34,424 bases of DNA, taken from contig JACRFG010000034.1 of the NCBI GenBank assembly GCA_016234345.1, forward strand, positions 1-34,424, given 5' to 3'. The DNA is from Candidatus Jorgensenbacteria bacterium (GTDB lineage Bacteria > Patescibacteriota > Minisyncoccia > UBA6257 > GWB1-50-10). Positions 6,732 to 15,108 of this stretch are shown here, piece after piece (position 1 is the first letter of the stretch; each line of letters starts with the position of its first letter). The notes under the pieces are model-generated. The model ran no database searches. It was not told the origin of the DNA and worked only from the letters and a program-made list of their open reading frames with translations. The position numbers and the translations under genes were made by a program.

Positions 6732-7361
6732 TTAACGATGGGGGCGATGTTCAGGTAACGCATTGGCTTCACGACGTTTCGGAAAAATGTGGCGCCGCAA
6801 ACCAAGAAGCAATAACGAGGAAGTAGAAGCAATGGTGCCGGCGGCAATAAAAAGCGAATTGAAACCAAACCGATCAACAACGTAACCGCCAAGAGCGGCC
6901 GCAATAGCAGTTGCTAATCCAACCGAAAAAACACTCTGAAGACTCCACTCGAAACTCACGCGCCATTTATCAACGTGGCGCGTAAAAATAGCGTACCAAC
7001 TTGGCACCGCCCAAGCCATACAAACACCATAAAAAGCCTGAAGAACATAAAGATGCCACGGCTCGCTCACAAATAGATAACCGAAGGGCAGAAGACCACC
7101 CAATAAATACCCGAAGAAAAGAGCCCAGAAATCATCAAACTCACCATCGGTTTTATCCAAAAATCGCGCAACAGGCAACTGAACCAAAGATTTAACAATC
7201 CAAAAGACCGAGGTGGCAAAACCAGCCACGCTCGCGCTACCGTTATGAATCTGACCGGTAATGAATATAGCAAAAATAGGCGCAAATGAACCGAATGCCG
7301 AGTTTACGAAAAAATCGGTCATGACCAAAACTTTTACAACTTTATTGATGTGTTTAAACAT
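6732..7361 (-). CDS. Half-size MFS-like membrane transporter
   Basis: A 209-residue protein with about six hydrophobic helices. It has the MFS-type loop between helices 2 and 3 (PVARFLDKTDGEFDD, related to the G-x-L-a-D-r-x-G-r signature) and the YAIFTRHVDK segment after helix 4. A full MFS protein has 12 helices and about 400 residues; this is the N-terminal half only. There is no sign of decay: the reading frame is clean, the start overlaps the end of the Clp gene by eight bases, and polX follows within 12 bases. I have seen similar short proteins in Patescibacteria, so a native half-transporter that must dimerise is more likely than a pseudogene. The substrate is unknown. Confidence 0.8.
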   Translation of the reverse strand: MFKHINKVVKVLVMTDFFVNSAFGSFAPIFAIFITGQIHNGSASVAGFATSVFWIVKSLVQLPVARFLDKTDGEFDDFWALFFGYLLGGLLPFGYLFVSEPWHLYVLQAFYGVCMAWAVPSWYAIFTRHVDKWRVSFEWSLQSVFSVGLATAIAAALGGYVVDRFGFNSLFIAAGTIASTSSLLLLGLRRHIFPKRREANALPEHRPHR

Positions 7362-9858
7362 GGTTTAAAATATTTAGCTCAAATTGATTGCCATTAAATG
7401 ATAGCTGAAGGGTGTTGCCACGGCTAACTTCGCGCCGCAGAATTTTTTCGGCCAGTGCGCTTTTAACTTTTTCCGAAATAACCTGGCGGAGAGGACGGGC
7501 GCCAAAAACAGGACTATACCCAAGTTCAGTTATCTTCTGAATGGCATTATCATCAACTTTAAGCTCGATTCCTTGAGATTCCTGTAAAATATCAACAACT
7601 TCTTTAATAAGCATAATTGTAATCTTATTGATCTCTTTCACGGTTAAATTACGGAAAACCATTACGTCTGAAAAACGATTAATAAGCTCCGGTTTAAAAT
7701 AATCAGTTAATTTTTTCTTGAGTTCCTCGGCAACCTCTTCGCTAGTCTTACCTTTTTCGATCTCTTCTTTAATAAAATTTGAATGGGCATTCGAAGTAGC
7801 GATTATAATCGTGTTTTCGAAACTCACCGTTCTTCCTAAAGTATCGGTCAGTCTACCGTCGTCGAAAACCTGCAAAAAAAGATTGAGGATGTCGGGATGA
7901 GCTTTTTCGAATTCATCAAGCAAAACCAAACTGTAAGGAGCGTGAAAAACCGCATCGGTTAAAGTTCCTGTTTGTTCACCGCTTGGAGTTCCTAAAAATC
8001 TGGAAATACTATCTTTGTTTTGATACTCAGTCATGTCAAAACGATGCATGAATTCTTTGGAACCAAACTGAGTTTGGGCTAAAATTTTGGCCAATTCGGT
8101 TTTTCCGACACCGGTTGGACCGACAAACAAAAATGCTGCGATTGGCCCTCCCCGACGGCTAAGACCACTTCGATACTCCCTGAGAGCTCGAGACACCGCC
8201 TTAACGGCCGCTTCCTGATTTACCAACCGATCATGAATAATCTTTTCAAGCTGTAGAAGTTTTTCGGCCTCGGCCGCCCCGGCTTTTTGTATAGGAATTT
8301 TGCTTTGGGTTTCGGCTACATCTATAACCATTTCCTCATCAAGCGCTTTGTGGCCCAGCTGATGGGCTTTGGCTAAGGCCTGTTTTAAAAGATCTAAAGC
8401 GCTACCTGGTAAAACCTTGTTTCTAAAATAGCGTTTGGCTATTTTTACTGCGGTGCGTACGGCGCTAAACGTTATGAATACATTAAATTCTCGTTCCAGA
8501 ATCAAACTCGAATATGTTAGGAACCTCAGACATTCTTCTTCGCTTATTTCTTCGACTTTAATCACCTCAAACTGCTCCAAAAAATCTGACCGCGGTTCAA
8601 TGTATTGTTTAAATTCGCGAGAATAAGTTTCGCCGATTACTGGTATAGCTTCGCTTTTCACGATCGGCAAGAGAAGATCAAGAGCGCTTAAGGCTTTGGT
8701 CTGACTGGTTCGAAAAAGATCATGAATGTTGGGTATAAAAAGAACGATGTTGCCGGCCAAAATAATTTCTTGTACAACTTTCTGAATACGTCCGGCCAGA
8801 ACTTCCGGCGGCGCATCAGCAACCAAATCGCCTATTTCTAGCGAAACCAGTCTTTTATCAAAAAGGATTGACGGAACTTGATCCTTAACCATTCTAAAGG
8901 CAAGGTGTGCGATCATGGTCGATTTGCCTATGCCAGCATCACCAACAAGAAGTGCGTTTGGTTTACCCGGTCTAGAAATAATAGAAAGAAGTTGATCAAA
9001 TTCCTTGGTATGACCTATAAGTAATCCGATCTGTTCGGCCCGGGCCATGTCGGTAAGATCCGTACTAAACTGATCAAGCATTGGCGTCGGCCGAGCTGTC
9101 CAAGCCCGGTTCATAACACGATGACGCAAAAAATACGGCCGATGAGCAAAACCGCCCAGTACAGCCGGCATGCGTCGAAGGCCGGCCAAGCGTTTTCGCC
9201 ATCGGCCGAAAATAATTGATTCTCGAAGATCAACTGCCGAAAGTTCAAAAAACTCGAAAAGCTTTACCAAATCGGGGTTTTGAACCGTGGTCAAGGCCAC
9301 GAAAAGATTGCGCGGCTCGATAAAACGCTCGTTAGTGTCGCGAGCAACGTAATAAGCGGTAACCATCAGATCTTTAATTAGTTTACTGCCGTCGCTTGCG
9401 TTCATCTTGGTTATGGCTGATTGTTGCAACGTTTCATCAATTTTCTTCGCAAGGTCGGACGGGGAAACGCCCAACCGACGAAGCGCTTCTTTTATATCTT
9501 CGCGGTCAAGTAGCGCTTTAAGAAAAATAATATAAAAATTCTGCCTGATCATCCGATGCTTACGCATAGTGTAATCAACAATACGATATGCTGCCGGCGT
9601 CACTGCTGCCGCACAATTAATCTTTTCGCCTTTTAACTCGTTCAGGGCGCGTTCGGCCTCACCAATATGAAAAACCCGATCAACAAGAAACAAACCAAAA
9701 AATACGCCCAGCCAAAACAGCTTGGAAATGTCACTGAAAAGCAAAATTATGGTTACAACCGAAAAGAAAATATACCAACAAGTTGTAATAAGCCTTATCG
9801 AAAATTCGCTAACAGCATTAAATTGTAATCTTGGTTCTTTATAATAGTATGTCTGCAT
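7354..9858 (-). CDS. Membrane-anchored Clp/Hsp100-like AAA+ protein with degenerate first ring
   Basis: An 834-residue class I Clp-type protein. Two membrane helices (about 22-41 and 46-62) precede a ClpN-like helical region (about 108-215), AAA+ domain 1 (about 275-520), AAA+ domain 2 (about 545-735) and the C-terminal D2-small domain (SPVFGARPLRQVI, 782-794). D1 keeps Walker A (VGDAGIGKST, 305-314), but Walker B is IVLFIPNIHD, without the Asp-Glu pair, and the Arg-finger region is FLEQF instead of the usual LERRF. D2 keeps Walker A (VGPTGVGKTE), Walker B (LVLLDEFEKAH) and the INRF Arg finger. The D2 GYVG pore loop is shortened to PSGEQTG, and no LGF/IGF ClpP-docking tripeptide or ClpB coiled-coil domain is visible. 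It may be a membrane chaperone or remodeller rather than a ClpP partner. It sits in one operon with small membrane proteins. Confidence 0.88.
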   Translation of the reverse strand: MQTYYYKEPRLQFNAVSEFSIRLITTCWYIFFSVVTIILLFSDISKLFWLGVFFGLFLVDRVFHIGEAERALNELKGEKINCAAAVTPAAYRIVDYTMRKHRMIRQNFYIIFLKALLDREDIKEALRRLGVSPSDLAKKIDETLQQSAITKMNASDGSKLIKDLMVTAYYVARDTNERFIEPRNLFVALTTVQNPDLVKLFEFFELSAVDLRESIIFGRWRKRLAGLRRMPAVLGGFAHRPYFLRHRVMNRAWTARPTPMLDQFSTDLTDMARAEQIGLLIGHTKEFDQLLSIISRPGKPNALLVGDAGIGKSTMIAHLAFRMVKDQVPSILFDKRLVSLEIGDLVADAPPEVLAGRIQKVVQEIILAGNIVLFIPNIHDLFRTSQTKALSALDLLLPIVKSEAIPVIGETYSREFKQYIEPRSDFLEQFEVIKVEEISEEECLRFLTYSSLILEREFNVFITFSAVRTAVKIAKRYFRNKVLPGSALDLLKQALAKAHQLGHKALDEEMVIDVAETQSKIPIQKAGAAEAEKLLQLEKIIHDRLVNQEAAVKAVSRALREYRSGLSRRGGPIAAFLFVGPTGVGKTELAKILAQTQFGSKEFMHRFDMTEYQNKDSISRFLGTPSGEQTGTLTDAVFHAPYSLVLLDEFEKAHPDILNLFLQVFDDGRLTDTLGRTVSFENTIIIATSNAHSNFIKEEIEKGKTSEEVAEELKKKLTDYFKPELINRFSDVMVFRNLTVKEINKITIMLIKEVVDILQESQGIELKVDDNAIQKITELGYSPVFGARPLRQVISEKVKSALAEKILRREVSRGNTLQLSFNGNQFELNILNHV

Positions 9859-9880
9859 ACGATAAATAGAAATTAAAATA

Positions 9881-10225
9881 TCACCATATTATTTTTGCGA
9901 TTACAAAAAGAGGAAATAGAACCCAAATAAGATATATGCCGATCGCCAACATAAAAATATTGAAATAAATGAGCGTTCCAATCATAAGCCGAAGAGATCT
10001 GAAAATAAAACCTAAGATGTGACCAAGCACACTGTAGTCCTTATACAAGGGCTGGAAAAGATGTTTTAACGTAATCCGCCAAGCAAGATAATAATCGAAC
10101 TGCTCCAACTGGCTAATCACGAAATGCCAATACATACGCATGCTCTTCACGTACCAATGACGCAAGAACTCAATAATATGGTAAAAAAAATGATAAATAA
10201 TATAACCGATCGCAAAATTACTCAT
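9881..10225 (-). CDS. Small membrane protein at the head of the Clp operon
   Basis: A 114-residue protein with a hydrophobic/aromatic N-terminal segment (IGYIIYHFFYHIIEFLRHW), a central charged stretch (RITLKHLFQPLYKDYSVLGHILGF) and a strong C-terminal hydrophobic pair (LIYFNIFMLAIGIYLIWVLFPLFVIAKIIW). I predict two or three membrane helices. The family was not recognised beyond being membrane-bound. It is the first gene behind the promoter at 10242-10247 and lies 22 bases before the membrane-anchored Clp-like gene, so it may be a membrane partner of that protein. That link is context only. Confidence 0.7.
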   Translation of the reverse strand: MSNFAIGYIIYHFFYHIIEFLRHWYVKSMRMYWHFVISQLEQFDYYLAWRITLKHLFQPLYKDYSVLGHILGFIFRSLRLMIGTLIYFNIFMLAIGIYLIWVLFPLFVIAKIIW

Positions 10226-10241
10226 AGAGGGTTTTGTCTTT

Positions 10242-10247
10242 ATTATA
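10242..10247 (-). promoter_or_regulatory. -10 box for the 10.2-4.2 kb operon
   Basis: A perfect TATAAT on the minus strand, about 16 bases before the ATG at 10225. The predicted start is near 10235. The -35 region is weak (TTTAGA-like). It appears to drive the membrane protein, Clp, MFS, polX, Nudix and ogt genes. Confidence 0.6.
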
Positions 10248-10277
10248 CCCGATTTTTAAGTCCTTCTCTAAACAAAA

Positions 10278-10305
10278 TCCCGTTGATTCGAAAGAATCAA
10301 CGGGA
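10278..10305 (-). terminator. Terminator-like hairpin after the 150-aa gene
   Basis: A perfect 12-bp stem (10278-10289 with 10294-10305) with a four-base loop. On the minus strand it is followed by TTTGTTT. It lies 28 bases past the stop at 10334. Confidence 0.75.
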
Positions 10306-10333
10306 CGATAAACTGACGCCCGGCTTTTAACCG

Positions 10334-10786
10334 TCAGAACTTAGAAAACAGGAGCATGCCGGCGAGAAAAAGACATACGATCACAATAATTAAGGCTGTT
10401 GTGACGACCACAAACCCATCCTTCTCAAGCTGAACAACAATCTCGTGTGTTTTTGATTTAACCACGATCTTGCCGATCACTTGCCTAAACGAAGCAACGT
10501 TTGGTTTCGACGCGTAGTATACATCTCCTTCTTCGGTATAACCGAAAAAATTAAGATCTCCACCTTCGACCAATGCCTGAATTTCTTCAAAAGGGGTTTT
10601 TGTAAAATCGTGTAGCCGTGAATGCGCTGCTTGAACATCCGATGAATAATCCTCAATTACCGAGATCTTCTCTGCTTTGGGAAGCGCCATCGAAAAAATC
10701 TCTTTATGGTTTTCAGTGACAGTTTTGTACGCACCCGATAAACCCATAGCAAAAACTGCTATAGCAGACATTATACGTAGAAACAT
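10334..10786 (-). CDS. Two-TM envelope protein of unknown function
   Basis: A 150-residue protein with an N-terminal hydrophobic segment (MFLRIMSAIAVFAMGLSGAY, signal peptide or anchor), a soluble middle of about 100 residues (VIEDYSSDVQAAHSRLHDFT..FFGYTEEGDVYYAS..VVKSKTHEIVVQL) and a C-terminal membrane helix (VTTALIIVIVCLFLAGMLLF). The middle is therefore probably outside the membrane. No family was recognised. The ATG has a clean AAGGAG site nine bases upstream, a strong promoter at 10837-10865 and its own terminator, so it is a single-gene unit with SD-led translation. Confidence 0.75.
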   Translation of the reverse strand: MFLRIMSAIAVFAMGLSGAYKTVTENHKEIFSMALPKAEKISVIEDYSSDVQAAHSRLHDFTKTPFEEIQALVEGGDLNFFGYTEEGDVYYASKPNVASFRQVIGKIVVKSKTHEIVVQLEKDGFVVVTTALIIVIVCLFLAGMLLFSKF

Positions 10787-10836
10787 TCGTTATCTCCTTA
10801 AGATTGTTATTAAATAATACAAATGGACTAAAAATA

Positions 10837-10865
10837 AGCATAGCATATATTATGCTTTATGTCAA
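10837..10865 (-). promoter_or_regulatory. sigma70-type promoter for the 150-aa envelope gene
   Basis: On the minus strand, TTGACA (10865-10860), a 17-base spacer and TATGCT (10842-10837). The expected start is near 10830, giving a leader of about 44 bases that contains the AAGGAG site. Confidence 0.75.
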
Positions 10866-10900
10866 TAGATAAGATTATGCTTGTTTAGAAAACTCAACTC

Positions 10901-12181
10901 CTAAAACAATCCTTTTTGGGCAGCCAATTCATCACGTTCAGATTCATTAAAAATCTTTATTTTGCCATATTCGCCGTCATAACCCGGCTCAATATGGATC
11001 TTTCTCTCTCGTATACGAATAACGCCTTCAGCCACGGCCGGAGCAAGCCCGGCGCGAAGATCCGATTCGGTTGCATCCATAAGAATAGCGAACTCGGAAC
11101 CAAAACGTTCGACGGCTTCCTCATACGCTTGCCATACCGCTTTCGATTGCTTACCAACGCCGAGCGCCTCTCCGATAACTTCATCAAACGGCACAAAACT
11201 CCAATATGGTTTGCCTGAAGCCGACTTGAATCCTTCAGGACGTTTAGGATCGGCCAAGGCATCGATTCTCGCCATAACCCCTACCGTAACCTTCCTGCCA
11301 CATACACTGCATATACCTTTATTTTTTTTGGTTTCTTCGGGCTTCCACGAAACTTTGCAATCACGATGACCGTCATAATGATATTTACCTTCTTCAGGAA
11401 AAAATTCTACAGTACCGACAAAACGCTTATCTCGGGTTTTAATCGCTTCCATAATTCCGGTATAAGAAATTTCCGAATCAAATATGGTCGCCTCTCTGCC
11501 AATCCGCGGCAACGAATGAGAATCTGAACTGGAAATAATAGCTTTATTATCCAAAAACGGAATTCGCCAGTTCATGGGCGGATCGGAAGAAAGGCCTGTT
11601 TCTATAGCGAATACATGCGGCTCAAGCTCTTCAAAACATTCTTTAAGGGAATCGAATCCTGACGCGGAACCGAAAACTCCAAAATGAGGGGTCCAAACAT
11701 GAGCCGGAACGAGAACGCACTCCGGCGAAGCATCAAGAAGTATCTTTAAGAGGACTTTTGAATCAATGCCTATGATCGGCCGACCATCAGATGCAATGTT
11801 GCCTATTAAACTAAGCTGCACATTAACCCTTTCAGCGACTTCGATTGATGGGGCATAAACAAGATTATGAACTCGCCGCACTCTTCCACCTTTCGAGTAA
11901 ATACAACTGATCTCACCGGAGAGAAGAAATCGAGTGTTCAACGCATTGTGTTTATGAGCATCTCCGGATAAATACTCTTTTTTCAAACGAAAAAGTCCGA
12001 GCTCGGCTGGTTCCAGTTTTTCTTTAATTTCTTTCATCCAGCGGGGGTGGCTAAAATCACCCGTACCCAAAACAGTGATTCCTTTTTTAGCTGCCCAAAG
12101 AGCAAGATTTTCCAAAACCATTTGAGGACTTACGGCCCGGGCATATTTGGAATGAATCTCCAAGTCGGCGACAAAACGCAT
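10901..12181 (-). CDS. Endonuclease Q family PHP endonuclease
   Basis: A 426-residue protein matching EndoQ, a PHP-fold enzyme that nicks DNA 5' of deaminated bases (hypoxanthine, uracil, xanthine) and abasic sites. Visible marks are the PHP start VADLEIHSKYARAVS, GTGDFSHPRW, the central LVPAHVWTPHFGVFGS, IETGLSSDPPMNWR, SSSDSHSLPRIGRE, then FFPEEGKYHYDGHR. A zinc-finger pair (HRDC..CSVCGRKVTVGV) and a C-terminal IHIEPGYDGEYGKIKIF follow. The second and later PHP ligands are present; the first His of the usual HxH is Glu here (LEIH). The length is as in archaeal EndoQ. Genes of this family are sometimes mislabelled UvrD helicase. An extended -10 element sits right at the start codon. Confidence 0.88.
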   Translation of the reverse strand: MRFVADLEIHSKYARAVSPQMVLENLALWAAKKGITVLGTGDFSHPRWMKEIKEKLEPAELGLFRLKKEYLSGDAHKHNALNTRFLLSGEISCIYSKGGRVRRVHNLVYAPSIEVAERVNVQLSLIGNIASDGRPIIGIDSKVLLKILLDASPECVLVPAHVWTPHFGVFGSASGFDSLKECFEELEPHVFAIETGLSSDPPMNWRIPFLDNKAIISSSDSHSLPRIGREATIFDSEISYTGIMEAIKTRDKRFVGTVEFFPEEGKYHYDGHRDCKVSWKPEETKKNKGICSVCGRKVTVGVMARIDALADPKRPEGFKSASGKPYWSFVPFDEVIGEALGVGKQSKAVWQAYEEAVERFGSEFAILMDATESDLRAGLAPAVAEGVIRIRERKIHIEPGYDGEYGKIKIFNESERDELAAQKGLF

Positions 12182-12188
12182 AAATTTA

Positions 12189-12197
12189 ATAGTAACA
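12189..12197 (-). promoter_or_regulatory. Extended -10 promoter, leaderless placement, endonuclease Q gene
   Basis: On the minus strand, TGT followed by TACTAT (12194-12189). The predicted start is 12182, one base before the ATG at 12181. The -35 is weak (TTGCAG, 16-base spacer). Confidence 0.5.
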
Positions 12198-12295
12198 CCA
12201 GGGACAAACGCTGCAACAAACTTAAAAATTTAGTATGGTCTTAAATAAACCCCAATCAAACACAAACTAACCATTATTGATATAACGACTTGTTT

Positions 12296-13213
12296 TTAAA
12301 AATACCTGATTTCTTCTTCGAGTTGGATCTTGAATTTTTTGTAGACTTTTAATTTTAAAATTCTGGCCAGCCTTTTTACGTCTTTCGCGGTTGCGCCGCC
12401 CTGATTAATGAATAAATTTCCGTGAAAATCAGCGATTTTAATCCTACCAACCTTCATGCCTTTTGCACCGACTTGTTCTAATAAATAACCGGCTGGAATC
12501 TTACCGTCGATAATTTTTTCTTTAGGAATCATTCGAAGCGAACGCTTAGAAATATTCTTTACGAGAACGTTTTTAAAAAAACTCCCCGGGCATCGAAGTC
12601 CTGGCTTGTATTTTTTAAGACGGAGTTTGATAATCGTGCGCGAAATTCCACGAAGTTTTTTGGTGTTGCCTCTGTGAAACCTCAATACGGCCCGGAGCAC
12701 AAGAAATGGTTTGTATTTCAAAATGCTATCGCGGTACGCAAAACGACATTTATTTTTAGCAATCCATGCACACCTCGCTCCATCCCAAATCTCAACCTTT
12801 TCTACAACTTCAGCGATCGAATGTCCGTAAGCGCCAGCGTTTCCAACGATTGCTCCACCAATAGTTCCAGGAATCCCTGAAAGTGTTTCTAAACCACTCA
12901 ACTTTTTCGAAATTGATTTGCTTATAACATCGCGAAGCGGAGTTCCTGCATGCACGAGCAATCGACGACGAGGCAAAACCTGTATATTTACTCCATTATA
13001 CTGAACCAATAATCCTCGAAATCCTTCATCAGGAAACACAATGTTACTACCGCCGGCAAAAACCCTATACATCAGTCCCCGCTCCAGAGCCCACAAAACA
13101 ACCCACAAAAGATCTTCAGGTGTCTTAACTATACAAAAATATTCGGCTCGGCCTCCGATTTTAAATGTGCTGAATTTTGCTAAATTAACGTTTCTTTTTA
13201 TAACCATATTCAA
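12296..13213 (-). CDS. murB: UDP-N-acetylmuramate dehydrogenase (MurB)
   Basis: FAD enzyme that reduces UDP-GlcNAc-enolpyruvate to UDP-MurNAc with NADPH in the cytoplasm, the second step of peptidoglycan precursor synthesis. The FAD-binding part shows STFKIGGRAEYF, VFAGGSNIVFPDEGF, and LSGIPGTIGGAIVGNAGAYG (about 111-130). Catalytic residues are visible: R161 in FAYRDS, S211 in CPGSFFKN and the C-terminal Glu in LEEEIRYF. At 305 residues it is the short (type II-like) form. The TTG start at 13213 overlaps the upstream Nudix stop (TTGA) and has GGAG ten bases before it; ATG 13207 is an alternative. With murE elsewhere in the window it shows that the cell makes its own wall. Confidence 0.95.
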   Translation of the reverse strand: MNMVIKRNVNLAKFSTFKIGGRAEYFCIVKTPEDLLWVVLWALERGLMYRVFAGGSNIVFPDEGFRGLLVQYNGVNIQVLPRRRLLVHAGTPLRDVISKSISKKLSGLETLSGIPGTIGGAIVGNAGAYGHSIAEVVEKVEIWDGARCAWIAKNKCRFAYRDSILKYKPFLVLRAVLRFHRGNTKKLRGISRTIIKLRLKKYKPGLRCPGSFFKNVLVKNISKRSLRMIPKEKIIDGKIPAGYLLEQVGAKGMKVGRIKIADFHGNLFINQGGATAKDVKRLARILKLKVYKKFKIQLEEEIRYF

Positions 13214-13674
13214 CTTATACGAACTCCGGAATCAGACTGCATAAAACTTAAAGCTGTGCTAACTGCCGGAGATAAAAAATCGGGAAGATCTTGAATCGGA
13301 AACCAGCAAGCCTCTCCAACTTCATTCCCGTCTATGCAAAAAATTCTTGAAGCCACTCTAGCATAAAAACAGAAGACTTGATCGCGTTTGTATTCGCAAG
13401 TATTCCAATACTGACCCAAGGATTTTACCGCATCAAGTTTTATACCAACTTCCTCCTCGACTTCACGCACTATACCGCACTCAGGCGATTCCATCTTTTT
13501 TACGCCGCCGCCAGGCAAAGTCCAGTGCATTCTTCCATACGTATTTCGTATAAGCAGGACCTCATCGCCATACTGAAGCAAACACTTAACTCCTTTTGTA
13601 TGCGGACGGAACGCAAACCAATACGCCTTACGAATCGGCCACGCAATTCTATAAAACATCTTTATAATAATCAT
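13210..13674 (-). CDS. Nudix hydrolase
   Basis: A 154-residue Nudix protein. The box reads GGGVKKMESPECGIVREVEE followed by EVGI, with all catalytic residues (G-x5-E-x7-R-E-x2-E-E-x-G). A basic/aromatic N-terminal extension (MFYRIAWPIRKAYWFAFRPHTKGVK) precedes the fold. After the box come LGQYWNTCEYKRDQVFCFYARV and the GEACWFPIQDLP segment typical of mixed-specificity Nudix proteins. It is not closely related to the other Nudix gene here. The substrate is unknown; nucleotide sanitising or sugar-nucleotide cleavage are possible. It is followed by murB with a 4-base overlap and preceded by the tRNA. Confidence 0.85.
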   Translation of the reverse strand: MIIIKMFYRIAWPIRKAYWFAFRPHTKGVKCLLQYGDEVLLIRNTYGRMHWTLPGGGVKKMESPECGIVREVEEEVGIKLDAVKSLGQYWNTCEYKRDQVFCFYARVASRIFCIDGNEVGEACWFPIQDLPDFLSPAVSTALSFMQSDSGVRIS

Positions 13675-13706
13675 GATCGCAAAAAGATTTAGGTATAACC
13701 GGAATG

Positions 13707-13778
13707 TACCCCCACGAGGAATTGAACCTCGATCTCAGGCTTCGGAGGCCTGCGCTCTATCCGTTGAGCTATGAGGGC
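13707..13778 (-). tRNA. tRNA-Arg (anticodon CCG)
   Basis: A complete 72-nt cloverleaf on the minus strand: acceptor GCCCTCA/TGGGGGT with two G-U pairs, D stem GCTC/GAGC with an 8-base D loop, anticodon stem CAGGC/GCCTG with loop CTCCGAA (anticodon CCG), a 4-base variable loop, and T stem CGAGG/CCTCG with loop TTCAATT. The discriminator base is A. The following bases are CAT, so CCA is not encoded and must be added. It reads CGG codons. It lies 22 bases past the O-antigen-ligase-like stop and may be cotranscribed. Confidence 0.95.
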
Positions 13779-13800
13779 TTACAAAAACCATAGTCTCACC

Positions 13801-15108
13801 TCAATTCGATTTAAGATGCTGATTTTTATACCCCATTAGTATTCCTAAAACAACCCAAAACATCAATCTGCCAGACTGCAAATCCCACGTAAAATGATCG
13901 AAAAGACCGAATACGAGAAGACCTATAAACATTATTGAAATGAAATCAAAGCTTCTCTTGATCAAAAGCCACCCAACCAACAACAAAAATGCTGCGAGAC
14001 CCAAAAAACCAATTTCTGAACCAATCAGCAAATAGATGTTATGAATCGGCTGCCAACTCCAGAACCACGTAAGGCCGTGTGATTTATAAATTCCTTCTTC
14101 TACTCCACTAACAAGCTGATTGCCAACGCCTACGCCAAAAGGGTGTTTTTGCATAAGCTCCCAGCCAATTTTGTTGTACTCCCACCTATGAGCAACCGAG
14201 AATTCATGCGAAGTAAAATGAGCTCGTGGAAATATTGCCCAATTTAAAGTGGAAAATAATAAACCTAAAATAAAAACCAGAACCAGAAAAAGGATTGCCG
14301 TTTGATTGCGTAGTTGTTTATTCAAAAAGCCGTAACACAAGGTCGCAACTGTGGCGATTCCAGCCACTATCCAACCCGAGCGAGAAAATGTAAATACAAG
14401 GCCAAGCCAAAGCATGAATATCGATAATACGATAAAAAGTTTATAAACCTTCTTCAAATCATTCGTTCTAAAATAAAGGCAATAAAAACTGACGAGGCCC
14501 ACGACTAAAAATGCGGCTAGAATATTCGCATGAGCCATGGTGCCATAAGCACGCAGAAGTTCAGCGCCTTCAACAGTTGCACGCGCCACCCCAACCGACG
14601 TCTCGGTAATGAACGATTCGCCTAATAATTTAAGGCCAACGCTCCGCTGGAATAAAAACTGAAGGAAGGCGGCAATAGCCTGAAATACGGCCGATGCTCC
14701 AAGAGCTGTCAAAATTCGCTCTATAGATGTGTAACCACTCTTTAAAGCTGCGGCCACGGCTAATGCCGCGAGAATCACGAAAACGAGACGTAAAGAAGCA
14801 TAGAGAGCGAGCGGTACGTTTAAGGCCTGAGAAATAGAAATCAATGATAACCCCACAAACACAGCTGTCATCCACCATTGTTTACATAACTCCGATAAAA
14901 CTTTGCGCAAAAACAAAAAAACCAGCACCACAAAAACAAAACCTATAATATCGGTTCCGTAGAGAAAAACCGATGAATACTCACCAACCGCATTATTCGT
15001 AAACGGGAATGGCAAAAAAAATAAAAACTTCTTGGTGCCAAACGGTATGGCAAATATAAACAGCAAACAAATCCAATTTATTAATTTCTTTCTAAAATTG
15101 CTGTTCAT
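13801..15108 (-). CDS. O-antigen ligase/polymerase-like membrane protein (Wzy_C type)
   Basis: A 435-residue protein with about 11-12 membrane helices. A larger outer loop lies between late helices (FTSHEFSVAHRWEYNKIGWELMQ..HPFGVGVGNQL), and the PIHNIYLLIGSEIGFLG motif follows. That H-N-x-x-L-x-x-x-x-E-x-G pattern is the hallmark of the WaaL/Wzy_C family, which moves or polymerises undecaprenyl-linked glycans outside the membrane. In a cell with no clear lipopolysaccharide this may glycosylate surface proteins or build a surface polysaccharide. The start ATG overlaps the end of the permease gene by four bases. The acceptor cannot be deduced. Confidence 0.85.
   Translation of the reverse strand: MNSNFRKKLINWICLLFIFAIPFGTKKFLFFLPFPFTNNAVGEYSSVFLYGTDIIGFVFVVLVFLFLRKVLSELCKQWWMTAVFVGLSLISISQALNVPLALYASLRLVFVILAALAVAAALKSGYTSIERILTALGASAVFQAIAAFLQFLFQRSVGLKLLGESFITETSVGVARATVEGAELLRAYGTMAHANILAAFLVVGLVSFYCLYFRTNDLKKVYKLFIVLSIFMLWLGLVFTFSRSGWIVAGIATVATLCYGFLNKQLRNQTAILFLVLVFILGLLFSTLNWAIFPRAHFTSHEFSVAHRWEYNKIGWELMQKHPFGVGVGNQLVSGVEEGIYKSHGLTWFWSWQPIHNIYLLIGSEIGFLGLAAFLLLVGWLLIKRSFDFISIMFIGLLVFGLFDHFTWDLQSGRLMFWVVLGILMGYKNQHLKSN

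Noticed and set aside
6732..7361. MFS gene as a pseudogene
   Set aside because: Clean frame, tight overlaps on both sides, and no remnant of the second half in the flanking DNA.
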